From the NCBI GenBank assembly GCA_007258455.2, contig VDFB02373365.1, positions 217,987,765-218,051,764 of the forward strand: a stretch of 64,000 nucleotides of DNA, written 5' to 3'. Shown here piece by piece: positions 22,710 through 32,956 of the stretch; position 1 is the first letter of the stretch; every line of letters begins with the position of its first letter. This stretch comes from Sequoia sempervirens. Taxonomy: Eukaryota > Streptophyta > Pinopsida > Cupressales > Cupressaceae. The translations under genes were made by a program, and so were the position numbers. The notes under the pieces were generated by a model, which saw nothing but the letters and a program-made list of their open reading frames with translations, was not told the DNA's origin and made no database searches.

Positions 22710-23640
22710 AAGGATTTCAAAGCTAGAAGTACGAGTTAGCAAGTTAGATATTTTTTGGTCTATTCTAGGTGAAGTTGCAGAGAAAATTTTAAAGTGTGAT
22801 GGTTTTAGAGAAATGAAAATTAGGTTTCGAGTCATTCTGTAATAGGTTTTGAGTTCATGGGGATTTAATGTTGTATGACAATACTAGCATTTGAGTTGAA
22901 ATGATAAATTCAAGCTCATGTCTCTCCATTGTACATGCATATCTAAACTTTGAATGAAATAACTAAGGGTTGTTTTATCCATCTCACTGTTGTGGTGTGT
23001 ATGATTCTATTTTAGCTTTAATTCAAGGAATTAATTAAAATTCTTGAATGGGATTATAGAACGATATGTTATGTATAAGGATTTGATAAGTAGTAATTGT
23101 TTAGAATGCATACTGATGAAATTCTAATGCAATATTTTCATGGATCTTATATGTCGTGTATTAAATTTGTTGTAAACCTCTAGATGCTTATGAATTTGAC
23201 TCCTGCAATGGATGTATGGCACTAATCTAAGTTGTACTTATTTGTGTAGCTCAATATTTTGTTTGTCTTTTCCTAGAGCTTGCTACAAATTGCAAATCAA
23301 TGACTATCTTAAACAATGGATTGTGTTTAGTTATCTCATGCTCTAGATAGTTGATATTGTCTATGAACAACCAATTCTAGTGGATATTATCTTATTGTGT
23401 TGAGCTATTAAGTGAGATTATCTGCTATTGTTAATGTCATTTATAATAATGGTGAAGAGGTTGTAAACACATTAAGGGATCACCCTCCCGGGTCTATGCA
23501 GAGCCTGAAGTGTAGGTGGATTTTTAAAGTCCTCGTTCGTTGGTCAAGGTCCTTTGAGCTGCCTTTGATTGGAATTGGCAATTCCATAGGTAGATTAGAA
23601 GACAAACCTGGTTACATTGTAAAAAAGAACCAACAACGAG

Positions 23641-24294
23641 TATGCTGGTGTTGCGTGAAATGATGATGATGCATCATTCAGATCATGAAAGGTGAGGGGG
23701 ACATATGTATGTGATGGATTTAGGGGTAAGGATTGTCCCAAGATTGTGTTTGTGTCAAAATTTTGGTTACTCATGAGGGGATGTGTTTTTAGTGCATTGA
23801 GAAATGCACTCCCTTTGTTAAAATGGGTTGATTTGGTGCAATGGATGATGTAATTTGGGGGATGGGTTTGGTGATTCTTTGGAATGGAGGTGCGGATGAA
23901 TTTGGGGGAATGGATGAAATTGGAGGCATGACCCCAAGAGGTTGTTCCACAATGGTGCTCACATCATAATCGGAAGGGATTTTAGCCCTTGTTTTGCTAA
24001 TTCAAGCATGTATTGTGAGGGATGGAGCTTCATCATGATGTTGAAAATTCTATGATTCTCAGGATTTTGGACCATTTTAGTGATCTCTTCTTGTGTCATC
24101 TCGAAGGAATTATTGGTGATATCCTCTACTTCACTTTCCTCTTGTGTATTTTGTGATGATGAAGGAAAATTAGTTAGGGGATTGCTTGATACAACGAGAT
24201 TCATTTCAAAATTTGTTTGGCTTAGGTCACTTAAATTTGATGTTTCTTTGTTGGTATCCATGTTCTTCTTGTGTTGTGATCTTGTTTGAACCAT
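23641..24294 (-). pseudogene. gag: gag N-terminal fragment, minus strand
   Basis: On the minus strand an ATG at 24294 opens with MVQTRSQHKKNMDTNKE, a start typical of plant gypsy gag proteins. It is followed by a Ser/Asn-rich acidic part and EEITKMVQNPENHRIF. A frameshift near 24000 leads to a proline-rich stretch (GVMPPISSIPPNSSAPPFQ). The fragment stops at the right edge of element A, which probably inserted into it. The family is not further resolved. Confidence 0.5.
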
Positions 24295-24416
24295 AAAATG
24301 AGGCTCAAAAAGAGGAGTTCTAGGATGATTAAGGATCAAAGGTGTGATGGTGAAATGTGTGAGAGGTGGATGATATGGATGATTAAACTCTTAGAATATC
24401 TTGAGGGGGGGCATAA

Positions 24417-25763
24417 TGCTAGACTTTTGAGACTTTTTTGGATTCTTGGATTTTGATTTTGGATTCTTGGACTTGATCTAGACCTTGACTTGGTTTTGGA
24501 TTGTTTTGATTTTGCATAATGAACAAAAAGATCCCAAGATGTTGGATGTTATCTATGGGATAGGCTTGCTCACAAGATGATAATTTGACTAAGTGTAGGG
24601 AGAAGGATGCATCTACCCACACCTAACCAAACAAATATGATTTGATGATAATTTAACTAAGAATATGGAGAAGGATGCATGTACACATACTTAGCTAAAC
24701 AAGATTATTTTGATGTTTTGATTCAATGATTTTTTGGTTCAAGGATTTTGATTTGTTTCAAGGATTTTTTGATTCATGGATTTGCAAAAAATTCTAGCAT
24801 GAAGGATGATTTCAAGATTTTCATGAGTTGTTGGTGAGATGATCTTGGTTTGATGTTTGAAAGATGGATGAAGTTTTGATTTTGATCTTATGTGTACCTA
24901 AAAATACTCTTGCTTACAAGACCTCAGTTTTCAAGAACATGCTTTACTCTAAACAAGGTGTTCAAATTCTCGAAAAAGATTTGGACTTTGACAATAATAG
25001 AATGAGTACAAATTGGGATTGTTTCTTGAAGCTCTTCTATAAAAGTTGAAAAGCAATGTTTGTTTGAATTTAGAGAGTGTTGAGAGATGCTTTTGATGAT
25101 CTTTTGGACTAAGATCTTTTGACTTTGGTTTCTGGATTTTGATATTGTGTGAAATCATTCGAGACACATGTGTGAGGTTCAATTGTTCTTAGCTTTGCTT
25201 AGTGACTTCTTTTTACCACAAACAATTCTTGATTAGGTCTTTGAAATAGATGTCTAATGTCTCAATTTCTTCTCATTCCACAAAGTATATTATGTGGAAC
25301 TTCAATGAAATCAAGGAAAAATTTACCTATTGTTGACTTTAGCAAGCAAATTGAGATATAAATCCAAATGTTTAGAAACCTCTAGAGATAGAATCCCTAG
25401 GGCAAGTGATAACACTTGAATTTTGTCAAAGATATTTGCTTCCTAAAGGGTTTGAAATTGACAATGTTGAATGTTTGTTTTCCTAATGTTTATGATCAAG
25501 AAAAGTGTTTTTTTTCAAAAACATGTACAACCCTATGGCTATGAAAGACTGTATTTGTTGAATCCCCACTTGGACAAGTCCAGCTATGCCTACTTTTAGT
25601 GAATGGTTAGATGCTTGACCACACAGGCTCCCCCTTATAGTCCACTCACTTCTTGGGTCAACCAAGCATCAATACCCATGAATCTCCCATGACATACTTT
25701 CCATTTCTAATAAAAGTCGTAAAATTTTGGGGTGGCTTCAGAATGGTCGTTCTTGCACCAACA
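24417..25763 (-). repeat. Possible LTR, minus strand
   Basis: Read on the minus strand it starts TGTTGGTGCAAG and ends AGTCTAGCA, about 120 bp upstream of the gag-like ATG at 24294. That spacing suits a 5' LTR. However, no PBS follows, and a G-run on the plus strand (24405-24411) looks like a PPT for the opposite orientation. There is no second copy in the window to confirm the ends. Nothing coding is seen inside. Confidence 0.3.
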
Positions 25764-25769
25764 AATAGA

Positions 25770-26001
25770 TCAAGGATTTTGGCCTTTTCTAAACAAGGGT
25801 TTTAATGGGGGCATTCCATTCATGGGGGGCCATCCATGTGGTGAGAGACCATTGTTTCCCTTCTCATCAGAATAATCCTCATGATACTTTCCTTTCAACA
25901 AGTACCCACACTTATATACTGGTTGGAAGCTGCTTGGTTTTAGCATATTGCTGGTTGGGTCATTCCCTTGGGTGATTACTTTTTCCCACAAGGCAGGCCC
26001 T
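25770..26001 (-). other. Possible captured exon, minus strand, unknown protein
   Basis: On the minus strand an AG acceptor in TTTATCTTAG (about 26012-26002) is followed by 76 open codons ending at TGA (25772-25770). The peptide (ALWEKVITQGNDPTSNM … YKCGYLLKGKYHEDY) is not repeat-like or compositionally biased and has no TAG decay, unlike its neighbours. I do not recognise it. It could be the last exon of a host gene fragment carried by a transposon, or chance. Confidence 0.3.
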
Positions 26002-27120
26002 CTAAGATAAACAAAAGTGAGCAAACATATCCATAGTTTTATCAATATTTGTTGAGAAAAAAAAAGAGAACACATGCAATATGTTCCACTCACACTCGCA
26101 AGATTTGTTCAATTTTTAAACCCAAATTGAAATGTGTAGGCAATCACTTTACCCAACTTAAGACCACCAAAAAATCCTTTTGATTCTCAAGATCACCGTG
26201 ATACATGAGAGAAGCGCATACATCTTTTTGATGGTATTATTTTGGGTAAATGATTACAAGACAAAGAAGCACATGTTCATTTTATCCTTTCAAAGCAAGA
26301 GTGACTTCTTTTTTAAGCACCAAAGGAAGTGTGAAATCTTGATTATTCAATTTTTAATCTTTAAACAAAATATAGTGGATTTGTCTAATGTTCTTTTTAA
26401 GCCCTTTGTAGAAAAAATTGAAAATTTTTATAGTGTTCTTTTTAGAGTCCAAAAGAAATTTAGCATGTCCTAAGAGCATGAAAGATAAAAAATCCTTAAG
26501 AGAGATTATGAGTTCTCCAAAAGTGTTAAGAAAACACTAAAGTGTTGAAAAAAACTTGATGTAATGAGAGAATGATGTCATAATGCCACTTTCAACCTCA
26601 TTTTCCTCCTTCACCTTGATTAGAAAAACCTACAAAAATTGATTAGAACTGCAAAACAGAGGTTAGAAAAACTAGTTAGCAACCTAAAATAACCAAAATA
26701 ATAAAGCACATGTTGAAATTGAGTTATCTTGAACTTTTTACTTCACTCTAGCGACGCAGTCTGCACAGGTGGCATAGTTTGAGGAAATCAATAGTGTTGT
26801 ATAGTGCCACTAGGTCTACAAGCAGTGCTCTACAACAAACCAGAGAGTGTGATTGCGGTGGAGTTTTGCTCCTCGATGTTGTTTGGAGTTTGATAATTTT
26901 AGTGACCAGAAACTAACCCAGTGGCGGAGTTAAGAACTTTGAATTCTGGGCAGGAAAGATAGAACAACGCAGTTGGCAATTTGAAGCGTCGTTGTATGGC
27001 ACTGCTAGACTAGTAGTAGTGTTGTATGGTGTCGCTAGACTGATAGTAGCACAATTCCCTGTAGATGCCAAAAAATAGAGAAAAACATGGAATTTAAAAA
27101 AAAAGTGATTAGAACTTGAG
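26002..27120. other. Intergenic, no gene recognised
   Basis: About 1.1 kb with no convincing reading frame on either strand. It probably includes the untranslated leader of the minus-strand element whose PBS is at 27125-27142. A GTTGTATGG-GTCGCTAGACT-like phrase occurs twice between 26990 and 27050. Confidence 0.4.
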
Positions 27121-27124
27121 ATTT

Positions 27125-27142
27125 TCCCTCCTTCTAGCACCA
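27125..27142 (-). other. Primer binding site (minus strand), type TGGTGCTAGAAGGAGGGA
   Basis: Two bases inside the LTR at 27145-28309, minus strand. It matches the PBS of element C (41129-41146) except for one base in the first 17. I cannot assign the tRNA with confidence. Confidence 0.6.
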
Positions 27143-27144
27143 AA

Positions 27145-28309
27145 TGTAGAACCCCAATCCTAGACCTACAGAAATACAAGAAATAAACACAATATTAGAC
27201 CATATGCAAGTTAGTATGAAGATTCCCCATGAAATCCATTTAAATTGCAAAGAACAAGAAATGAGATGAAGAACATAAGAAAATATAAACAAAAGCTATC
27301 AAATCCTATTTAATGTAAAGCAAACTCTTGATCCCATGAGGGAATTGGTGCCAATTTGATGTGGAAATTGGCCCTTTCCCAACTCCTATGATGCAATGTT
27401 GATGAGTGATCCACTTTGGTGAAGATTCAATTGAGCTCCATGATGAGAAATCTGCATAACCTAGCTAAGATCTTGATAAAATGGATGAAAATAGAGATGT
27501 TTGAGGATGAAATTGAGTATAGTAGACTTGCTCAAATTGTGGATGATCAAAATGAGGAGAGAAACCTCTTATTTATAGAAAGACAAGATGGAGGAATGAG
27601 AAAAATGAAGCAATGTCAGATCATTCAACATCCAATGAGAAAATGTCACTTGTCAAGATGTGAATGGAGGAAGCTTGAGCACATTTGATGAATGTGCACA
27701 ATAAATGGAATTAGGTGGAATTTGAAGATAGTGAAATGACATGCAAGAGGGAAAAAGAATGAATTAAATGTCACTTGGCTCAATGCACAAGGACATGTAA
27801 GAGGGAATGATTGTCTTGTTGGAAGGACAAATCCACTTGGAGAAATATTCCCCTAAAGATGCCAAGTTGAAAGAAAATAGGGATTTAATAAATCCATTAA
27901 ATGTATTTTCATGTGCAAGTGGAAAAATCTAGAGAAATTTGGAGATTAGGATTAAATTAATCAAGGTTTAATTAATTTAATGAGGGATTATATGATGTGA
28001 CTATTTGATTTAGATTTATGGGTTGATTTAAATCAAAAGATGAGAATGTGATTTAGATTTAATTAAATAAAGGATTTAGATTTAATTAAATAAAGGATTT
28101 AGATTTAATTAAATAAAGGATTTGATTTATTTAATTAAAGAAGATGATGTTAGATTAAATCAAATAGAGATTTAATCAAATAAAATGAATTATTTAATTA
28201 AATGGAGACATAGGGCTAATTAAATTAGATTGATTAATTTAATTAAAAAGAGAATGACTTAACCAGATAAATAATGATTTATTTAATTAAGGGAGAAAGA
28301 GTGATGACA
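27145..28309 (-). repeat. 5' LTR of a minus-strand retrotransposon (1.17 kb)
   Basis: On the minus strand it runs from TGTCATCACTC to GGTTCTACA (TG...CA) and is followed by a PBS. The U3 side is a ladder of AT-rich palindromes built on TTTAATTAAAT, like the LTRs at 31800 and 61884. There is no second LTR in the window. It separates element G from whatever lay to the left. Confidence 0.5.
28051..28119. repeat. Three perfect tandem copies of a 23-bp AT-rich unit
   Basis: ATTTAGATTTAATTAAATAA followed by AGG is repeated at 28051, 28074 and 28097 without a mismatch, inside the LTR above. Confidence 0.85.
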
Positions 28310-28325
28310 AGCTTAAGAAAGTGAT

Positions 28326-28788
28326 TCAAGTTGAAATGATAGTAAATCAGGATCAAGTGTGTAATGTCAATCAGTACATTTTACACATCTACAAAAGTAG
28401 TGCTAACAAGTTTGTTCTTTATCCACCTACTCAACCATCTCATTATGAAGAAGATTTTGTATAGCCACAAGTTGGTGAAGAGGCTGAGGAAGTTAATTCT
28501 ATGGCACAACTTATGATGTTAGGTAGAAGCTCTTTCATGCAGCTCCGAGATGAGGATGAAGTGTTGGCTAATCTCATTCAGAACCATTATGAAGTGGAGG
28601 AAGCATCATCTTCTACTTCAGTTAGGACACTTCTACTTTCTCTTCCTGTAGCCAATGTTCTGACAGATATTCTTCCTGTAGACGATCTTCCTGCAGCAAT
28701 AGGAATGTTCCATACATTGTTTCTGTATGAACTAAGCGTACCGTGTATTAATGAAGCAGCCATGATAGAGTTAACTACACAAGTCTAG
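28326..28788 (+). pseudogene. Element G pol, N-terminal part (protease-RT linker)
   Basis: Frame 1 opens next to the minus-strand LTR and reads VCNVNQYILHIYKSSANKFV, then, after a TAG near 28460, MAQLMMLGRSSFMQLRDEDE. It has no catalytic motif. It precedes the RT directly with a TAG at 28786, so it is the linker of a gypsy pol whose gag and protease are missing. Confidence 0.5.
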
Positions 28789-30220
28789 GTGTTAGAGGGA
28801 AAATATCTAAATGTTAATAGTAAATTGAATGAAGAGCAACAACTATTATTGACAAGCCTATTAAGGGCCCATCAACATACATTTTCATTGGATTATCATG
28901 ATATGAAGGGACTGGATCCTAAACTTTGTACCCACATAATTTATAGTAGAGATTATTGCACTCTAGTAAGACAACTACAAAGAAGGATTAACCCTACACT
29001 AAGAGAAATTGTGAAAGGAGAAGTACAAAAATTGCTAGATGTTGGATTTATCTACCCCATTTTAGATAGTCAGTGGGTGTCTCCATTAGTGATTTTTCCC
29101 AAGAAAGGAGGGAAATAATGAGTTTGTGTTGATTATAGGGAACTTAATGCTGCCACCAAGAAGGATCACTTTCCTTTACCCTTTATTGATATAGTTTTGG
29201 ATACACTTGTAGGAAAGCAATACTTCTCTTTTCTAGATGGATTTAGTGGCTACAACTAGATCCAAATTGCACCAAAATACTAGGAGAAGACCACATTTAC
29301 CTATCCATGGGGGACCTATGCCTATTCAGTATTTTCCTTGTGCAATGCACCTGCAACTTTATAGAGGGCAGTCTTTAGCATATTCTCAAACATTTCTCAT
29401 GATTGCATGGAGATTTATATGGACGACTTCACCACTTATGGTGCTAATTTTAATCAAGCATTGGAGAATCTCAAGAGTCTTATAGAGATGTGAAGACCAA
29501 AACTTGTCCTTAAATAGTGAAAAGTGCTTCATGATGATGTAAGAGGATGTAGTTCTTGGCCACTACATCTCCCACAAGGGAATTCAAGTAGACCTTGCAA
29601 AAATTGAGGTAATCACAAATCTACCTACACCTGCAAAATAGAAGGATGTTAGGAGTTTCTTGGGTTATGCAGGATATTATAGGTGATTCATCAAGGATTT
29701 CAGCAAGGTAGCAACACCATTGTATACCCTTCTCACTAAAGATGTTGAATTTCAGTGGACTAAAGCTTGTGACAAGGAATTTTCTAACTTGAAGGAAGCT
29801 TTGAGTCATGCTCCTATACTCAAGGGACCCAATTGGGAGCTTCCTTTCCACATCCACACTGATGCATCAAATTATGCCATAGGAGAAGTCTTAGGATAGA
29901 AAGAGGGATTTGTTGAAAATTCTATTTACTTTGTCAGAAAAAAAATTGCAAGGAGCTTAATTCAATTATACAGTGACAGAGAAAGAGATGTTGGCAATAA
30001 TCTATACAAGTTGAACAAATTCAGACATTACATAATGGGTTACCAAATCTTTGTGCACACTGATCATGCAGCCATTAGATATCTCATGAATAAAATTTTG
30101 ATCATAGGTAGATTGGTAAGATGCTTATTGTTGATGCAAGAGTTTGATATAACCATTATGGATAAGCCAACGAAGGCCAATGTTGTTACAGATTTTCTTT
30201 CAAGGATAACTACATCAGAA
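28789..30220 (+). pseudogene. Element G reverse transcriptase and RNase H
   Basis: Frame 1, then a frameshift after the RT. RT blocks: REIVKGEVQKLLDVGFIYPI, SPLVIFPKKGGK, VCVDYRELNAATKKDHFPLP, FSFLDGFSGYN, CNAPATL and catalytic YMDD at 29416-29427. RNase H follows with the FHIHTDASNYAIG block (from about 29846) and MGYQIFVHTDHAAIRYLM (30035 on). The style (YMDDFTTYG, no chromodomain) fits the non-chromovirus OTA group, near Athila/Tat. Stops are TAA-TGA at 29116, otherwise nearly all TAG. Confidence 0.8.
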
Positions 30221-31130
30221 GACAATCAGCCCATGGATGAACCTTTTCCTAATAAGCATCTATTCTCTCTCAGTGTAAAAATACCCTGGTATGCTGACAT
30301 AGCCAATTACTTGGTTACAGGTAGAATTCCTTCTCACTTCTCCCAAAAAGAGAAAAGGCTACTCATTGAAAAATATTTTCCTTTCTCTTGGATTGCTAGA
30401 TGTTTGTTTTATACTGGACCTGACCATTTCATGAGAAGATGTGTGAGAGAAGATGAGACATATGACATTTTGCATGCATTTCACAATGAACCATGTGGAG
30501 GAAACTTTGCAGCCAAGAGGACAGCAATGAAGGTTTTCAACATAGGATATTACTGGCCAGCACTCCACAGGGATGCAGGAAGGTATACTAGAAAATGTGA
30601 TAGATGTCAAAGAATGGGAAGACCAACCAGATCTAATGAAATACCACTTTTCCGTTAGTTAGTAATCACACCCTTTGATAAGTGGGGATTGGATTTTTTG
30701 GGACCAATTGACCCTCCATCAAATGGTAAGTCTTATATATTGGTATGCACTGATTATGTAACAAAATGGGTAGAAGTTAAAGCCAATGAAACATGCCAGA
30801 GATAACAAGGTTGTAGAGTTTCTTTATGAAGAGATTTTCACAAGATATGGAGTCCCAAGAGAAATAGTGACTGATCAAGGGCCACAATTCACATCAACTC
30901 TTGTTGCAGCACTAGTGAATGAGTACAATATAAGGCACTAAAAGTCTACTCCTTATCACCTCCAGGCTAATGGTCAATTTGAGGTTACCAATAGAGAGAT
31001 TGAAGCCATTATGACTAAAACAATAGCCATCCATAGGAAAGATTGGACAAACATATTACTAGAAGCTGTTGGGCCTGGAAATCATGGAATACATCTGAGC
31101 TACCCCATTTGAGTTATTTATATGAGTTTA
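30221..31130 (+). pseudogene. Element G integrase, truncated
   Basis: Frame 2 reads the zinc part with HNEPCGGNFAAKRTAMKV, then CDRCQRMGRP near 30595. After TAG 30656 comes [18 protein letters not shown] frameshift near 30795 leads to the second Asp block (REIVTDQGPQFTS) and YHLQANGQFEVTNRE with the Glu. It ends in a scrambled GKS-type C-terminus by about 31130. No 3' LTR follows, and a copia fragment abuts it. Confidence 0.78.
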
Positions 31131-31144
31131 TCTAATAACTAAAA

Positions 31145-31799
31145 TCCTTTTGGTTGTTCCATGTATACTTCTTCCATTTCTCTATTTAAAAATTAGGCTT
31201 CACATCCATCTAATAAAATTTGAAATCCTTATGTGCTTCAAAATCTAAAAATATCCTAATAGCTTCCATTATTTCCATTGGGGAAAATGTCTCTTCAAAA
31301 TCTATTCCAAGTTCAACTTGTGAATTTCCCTTAAACACAAGCCTTTCTTTTTTCCTAATTACTTCTCCATTCTCATTTAGTTTGTTTCAAAACATCCACT
31401 TAGATCCAATTATGTTTTTGTTTGTAGGTCTTGGGACAAGTTCCCAAGTTTGATTTTTCTCAATCTGTAGTAGTTCTTCTTCCATATCCTTCATCCAATG
31501 TTCATATTTGCATGCCTCAATCACTATTTTAGGTTCAACTTAATAAAGTGCACACAAATTTATCTCTTCTTCACTAGTTTCCTTCTTGTCAGTACACCTT
31601 CAGTTTTTTGTCCAATGATCTATTCTTCAAAATGATTTCTCTGCACATATTTAGAGGTTATAGGAGTCTTTTTTGAAGCTTCTTCCTCTTCTTCAAATTG
31701 TACTTCATTTTCCTTTTCTCTACAATCAGGTTCATCTAATTCATATTTATCTATCGCCACTAAGTTTCAAAAATCTTAATCAACCTTAACACTTGTACT
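31145..31799 (-). pseudogene. Ty1/copia RT fragment, minus strand
   Basis: The minus strand encodes the copia integrase-RT linker and the RT start: a Glu-rich linker, YVQRNHFEE, HWMKDMEEEL-type text, KERLVFKGNSQVELGIDFEE and TFSPMEIMEAIRIFLDFEAH. It parallels the RT start of element H at 63700-64000. It is broken by stops and cut on both sides: at the right by the LTR at 31800, at the left by element G. Confidence 0.75.
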
Positions 31800-32933
31800 T
31801 GTAGACATGTAAAAATGACCTAACATATATCACACATCCTGAATGCCATTTTTCATTATCAACATCATTATCATTAATCTAATTGCATTTCACATCATTT
31901 TCATCACTAAACCCTATTTTCCTCTATTAATTGAATAATCTTAAATTATTTAATTAATTCACTATATTGTCACCTAATCTAACTTTATTCCTTTTGATTA
32001 ATTAAATAAACAAAAATTATTTAATTATGTCGCTAATATACCCTATTCTCCTAAATCAATTAAATTATTATCATTAATAATTTAATTAAATCACTTTCCC
32101 CTTCTCTAAACCTAGATAATTAAATTAATTATTCGACATCATTCAACATAGTCAACAAACAAATACAACTCTATTTGTTAAAGTCAAACGTGACTTGCAC
32201 ACTTAACTCAAAATATTAATTAATTATTCAATTAATTAATTATCCTCACCCCTTTTGTGATTGAGAAAATCATTACCATTGATTTATCACTCTAATTAGC
32301 TAGCTAGCCCATCTATTTCCTAACTAACTCATCTATTCTTTAATCCCACTAACCACTCAACTTGATTTCTTCAGTCCCATAGATTATGCGATCGAATTCC
32401 TCTAATTATGCAATTAAAATCCTTAATTAAATCAATCATAGAGGTTAACTAAGAAATCTATTTCATCTCAATGGTTCTCAACCATTGATCATGATTTTTC
32501 AATGTTGCATCTCGATCCTTCATCTCAAAACAAGAAATATATATAAAAAAATCTTCTACCTTCTCACAAATCATCTAGAAATTACATAGCAAAGCATTGA
32601 GCATTTTATTTTTGAGCATATTAACAATTGTTACCCTCTTTTTCTAGATCACCATTATCAATGCACATTGAAGCTTTTGCAACAAAAGCAATGGAGGCTT
32701 TGTATTGAATCGAGCAATTTGACATCCAAACATCAATACAAACACAACTCAAACATGGGATGGTATAGCTGTGTTTTGTGAATTCATCATTTCTTGCTTA
32801 TGTTAGTTTATTTGATTGAATTCATTACTTTACAATTCATTTCATGAGTATGGGTTTGGAATTTAATCTTCTTTTGAATTGATTTAGTTTAATTCATTTG
32901 CTTGTTTTCCTTATACTATTTTTCCCCCTTACA
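31800..32933 (+). repeat. 5' LTR of a plus-strand retrotransposon (1.13 kb)
   Basis: It begins TGTAGACATGTAAAAATGACC-like and ends CCCCCTTACA, followed by a PBS. The start matches the solo LTR at 61884. Inside is a series of AT-rich inverted repeats (31920-32240). It interrupts the copia fragment on its left. Confidence 0.6.
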
Positions 32934-32938
32934 TTAGT

Positions 32939-32956
32939 TGGCACACCTAGTGGGAC
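32939..32956 (+). other. Primer binding site, type TGGCACACCTAGTGGGAC
   Basis: Five bases after the LTR end at 32933. The tRNA is not assigned. Position and the initial TGG are the only evidence. Confidence 0.5.

Larger units (their letters stand above)
1..23635 (+). mobile_element. Element A: giant Tat/Ogre-like Ty3/gypsy retrotransposon, nested and decayed
   Basis: One plus-strand element explains this stretch: LTR tail (1-1315), PBS (1319), gag (from about 2100), protease plus extra RNase H (5244-6752), RT (6896-7957), RNase H (15564-15960), integrase (15963-17333) and 3' LTR (17514-23635). The 5' LTR starts before the window. Removing solo LTR 2574-3032 and element B (7958-15563) leaves an internal region of about 8.1 kb, normal for an autonomous gypsy element. 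A sample of the two LTR copies (481-720 against the matching stretch from 22799) shows about 9 differences in 240 bp. All genes are broken by stops and frameshifts, so it cannot encode its own mobility. Confidence 0.85.
17514..23635 (+). repeat. Element A 3' LTR, about 6.1 kb, containing a long ORF
   Basis: The right end is fixed by the match to 1-1315, both copies ending in CCAACA. The left end is placed at TGATGGAGCTTTAAATT, which aligns with the LTR start of element IV (TGTTGGAACTGTAAAGTT) after the shared GAGCCAC. That start cannot be checked against the 5' LTR, which lies outside the window. 17514-19016 shows no gene. 19017-22452 is the embedded frame. 22453-23635 holds a candidate TATA box and the R-U5 part. 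The 5 bp after it (ACGAG) should be the target duplication. Confidence 0.65.

Noticed and set aside
29237..29485. Plus-strand 82-codon frame overlapping element G RT
   Set aside because: An off-frame reading of the RT; the RT frame holds the YMDD box.
31220..31453. Plus-strand 77-codon frame
   Set aside because: It is the antisense of the copia RT fragment, which is the recognisable coding strand.
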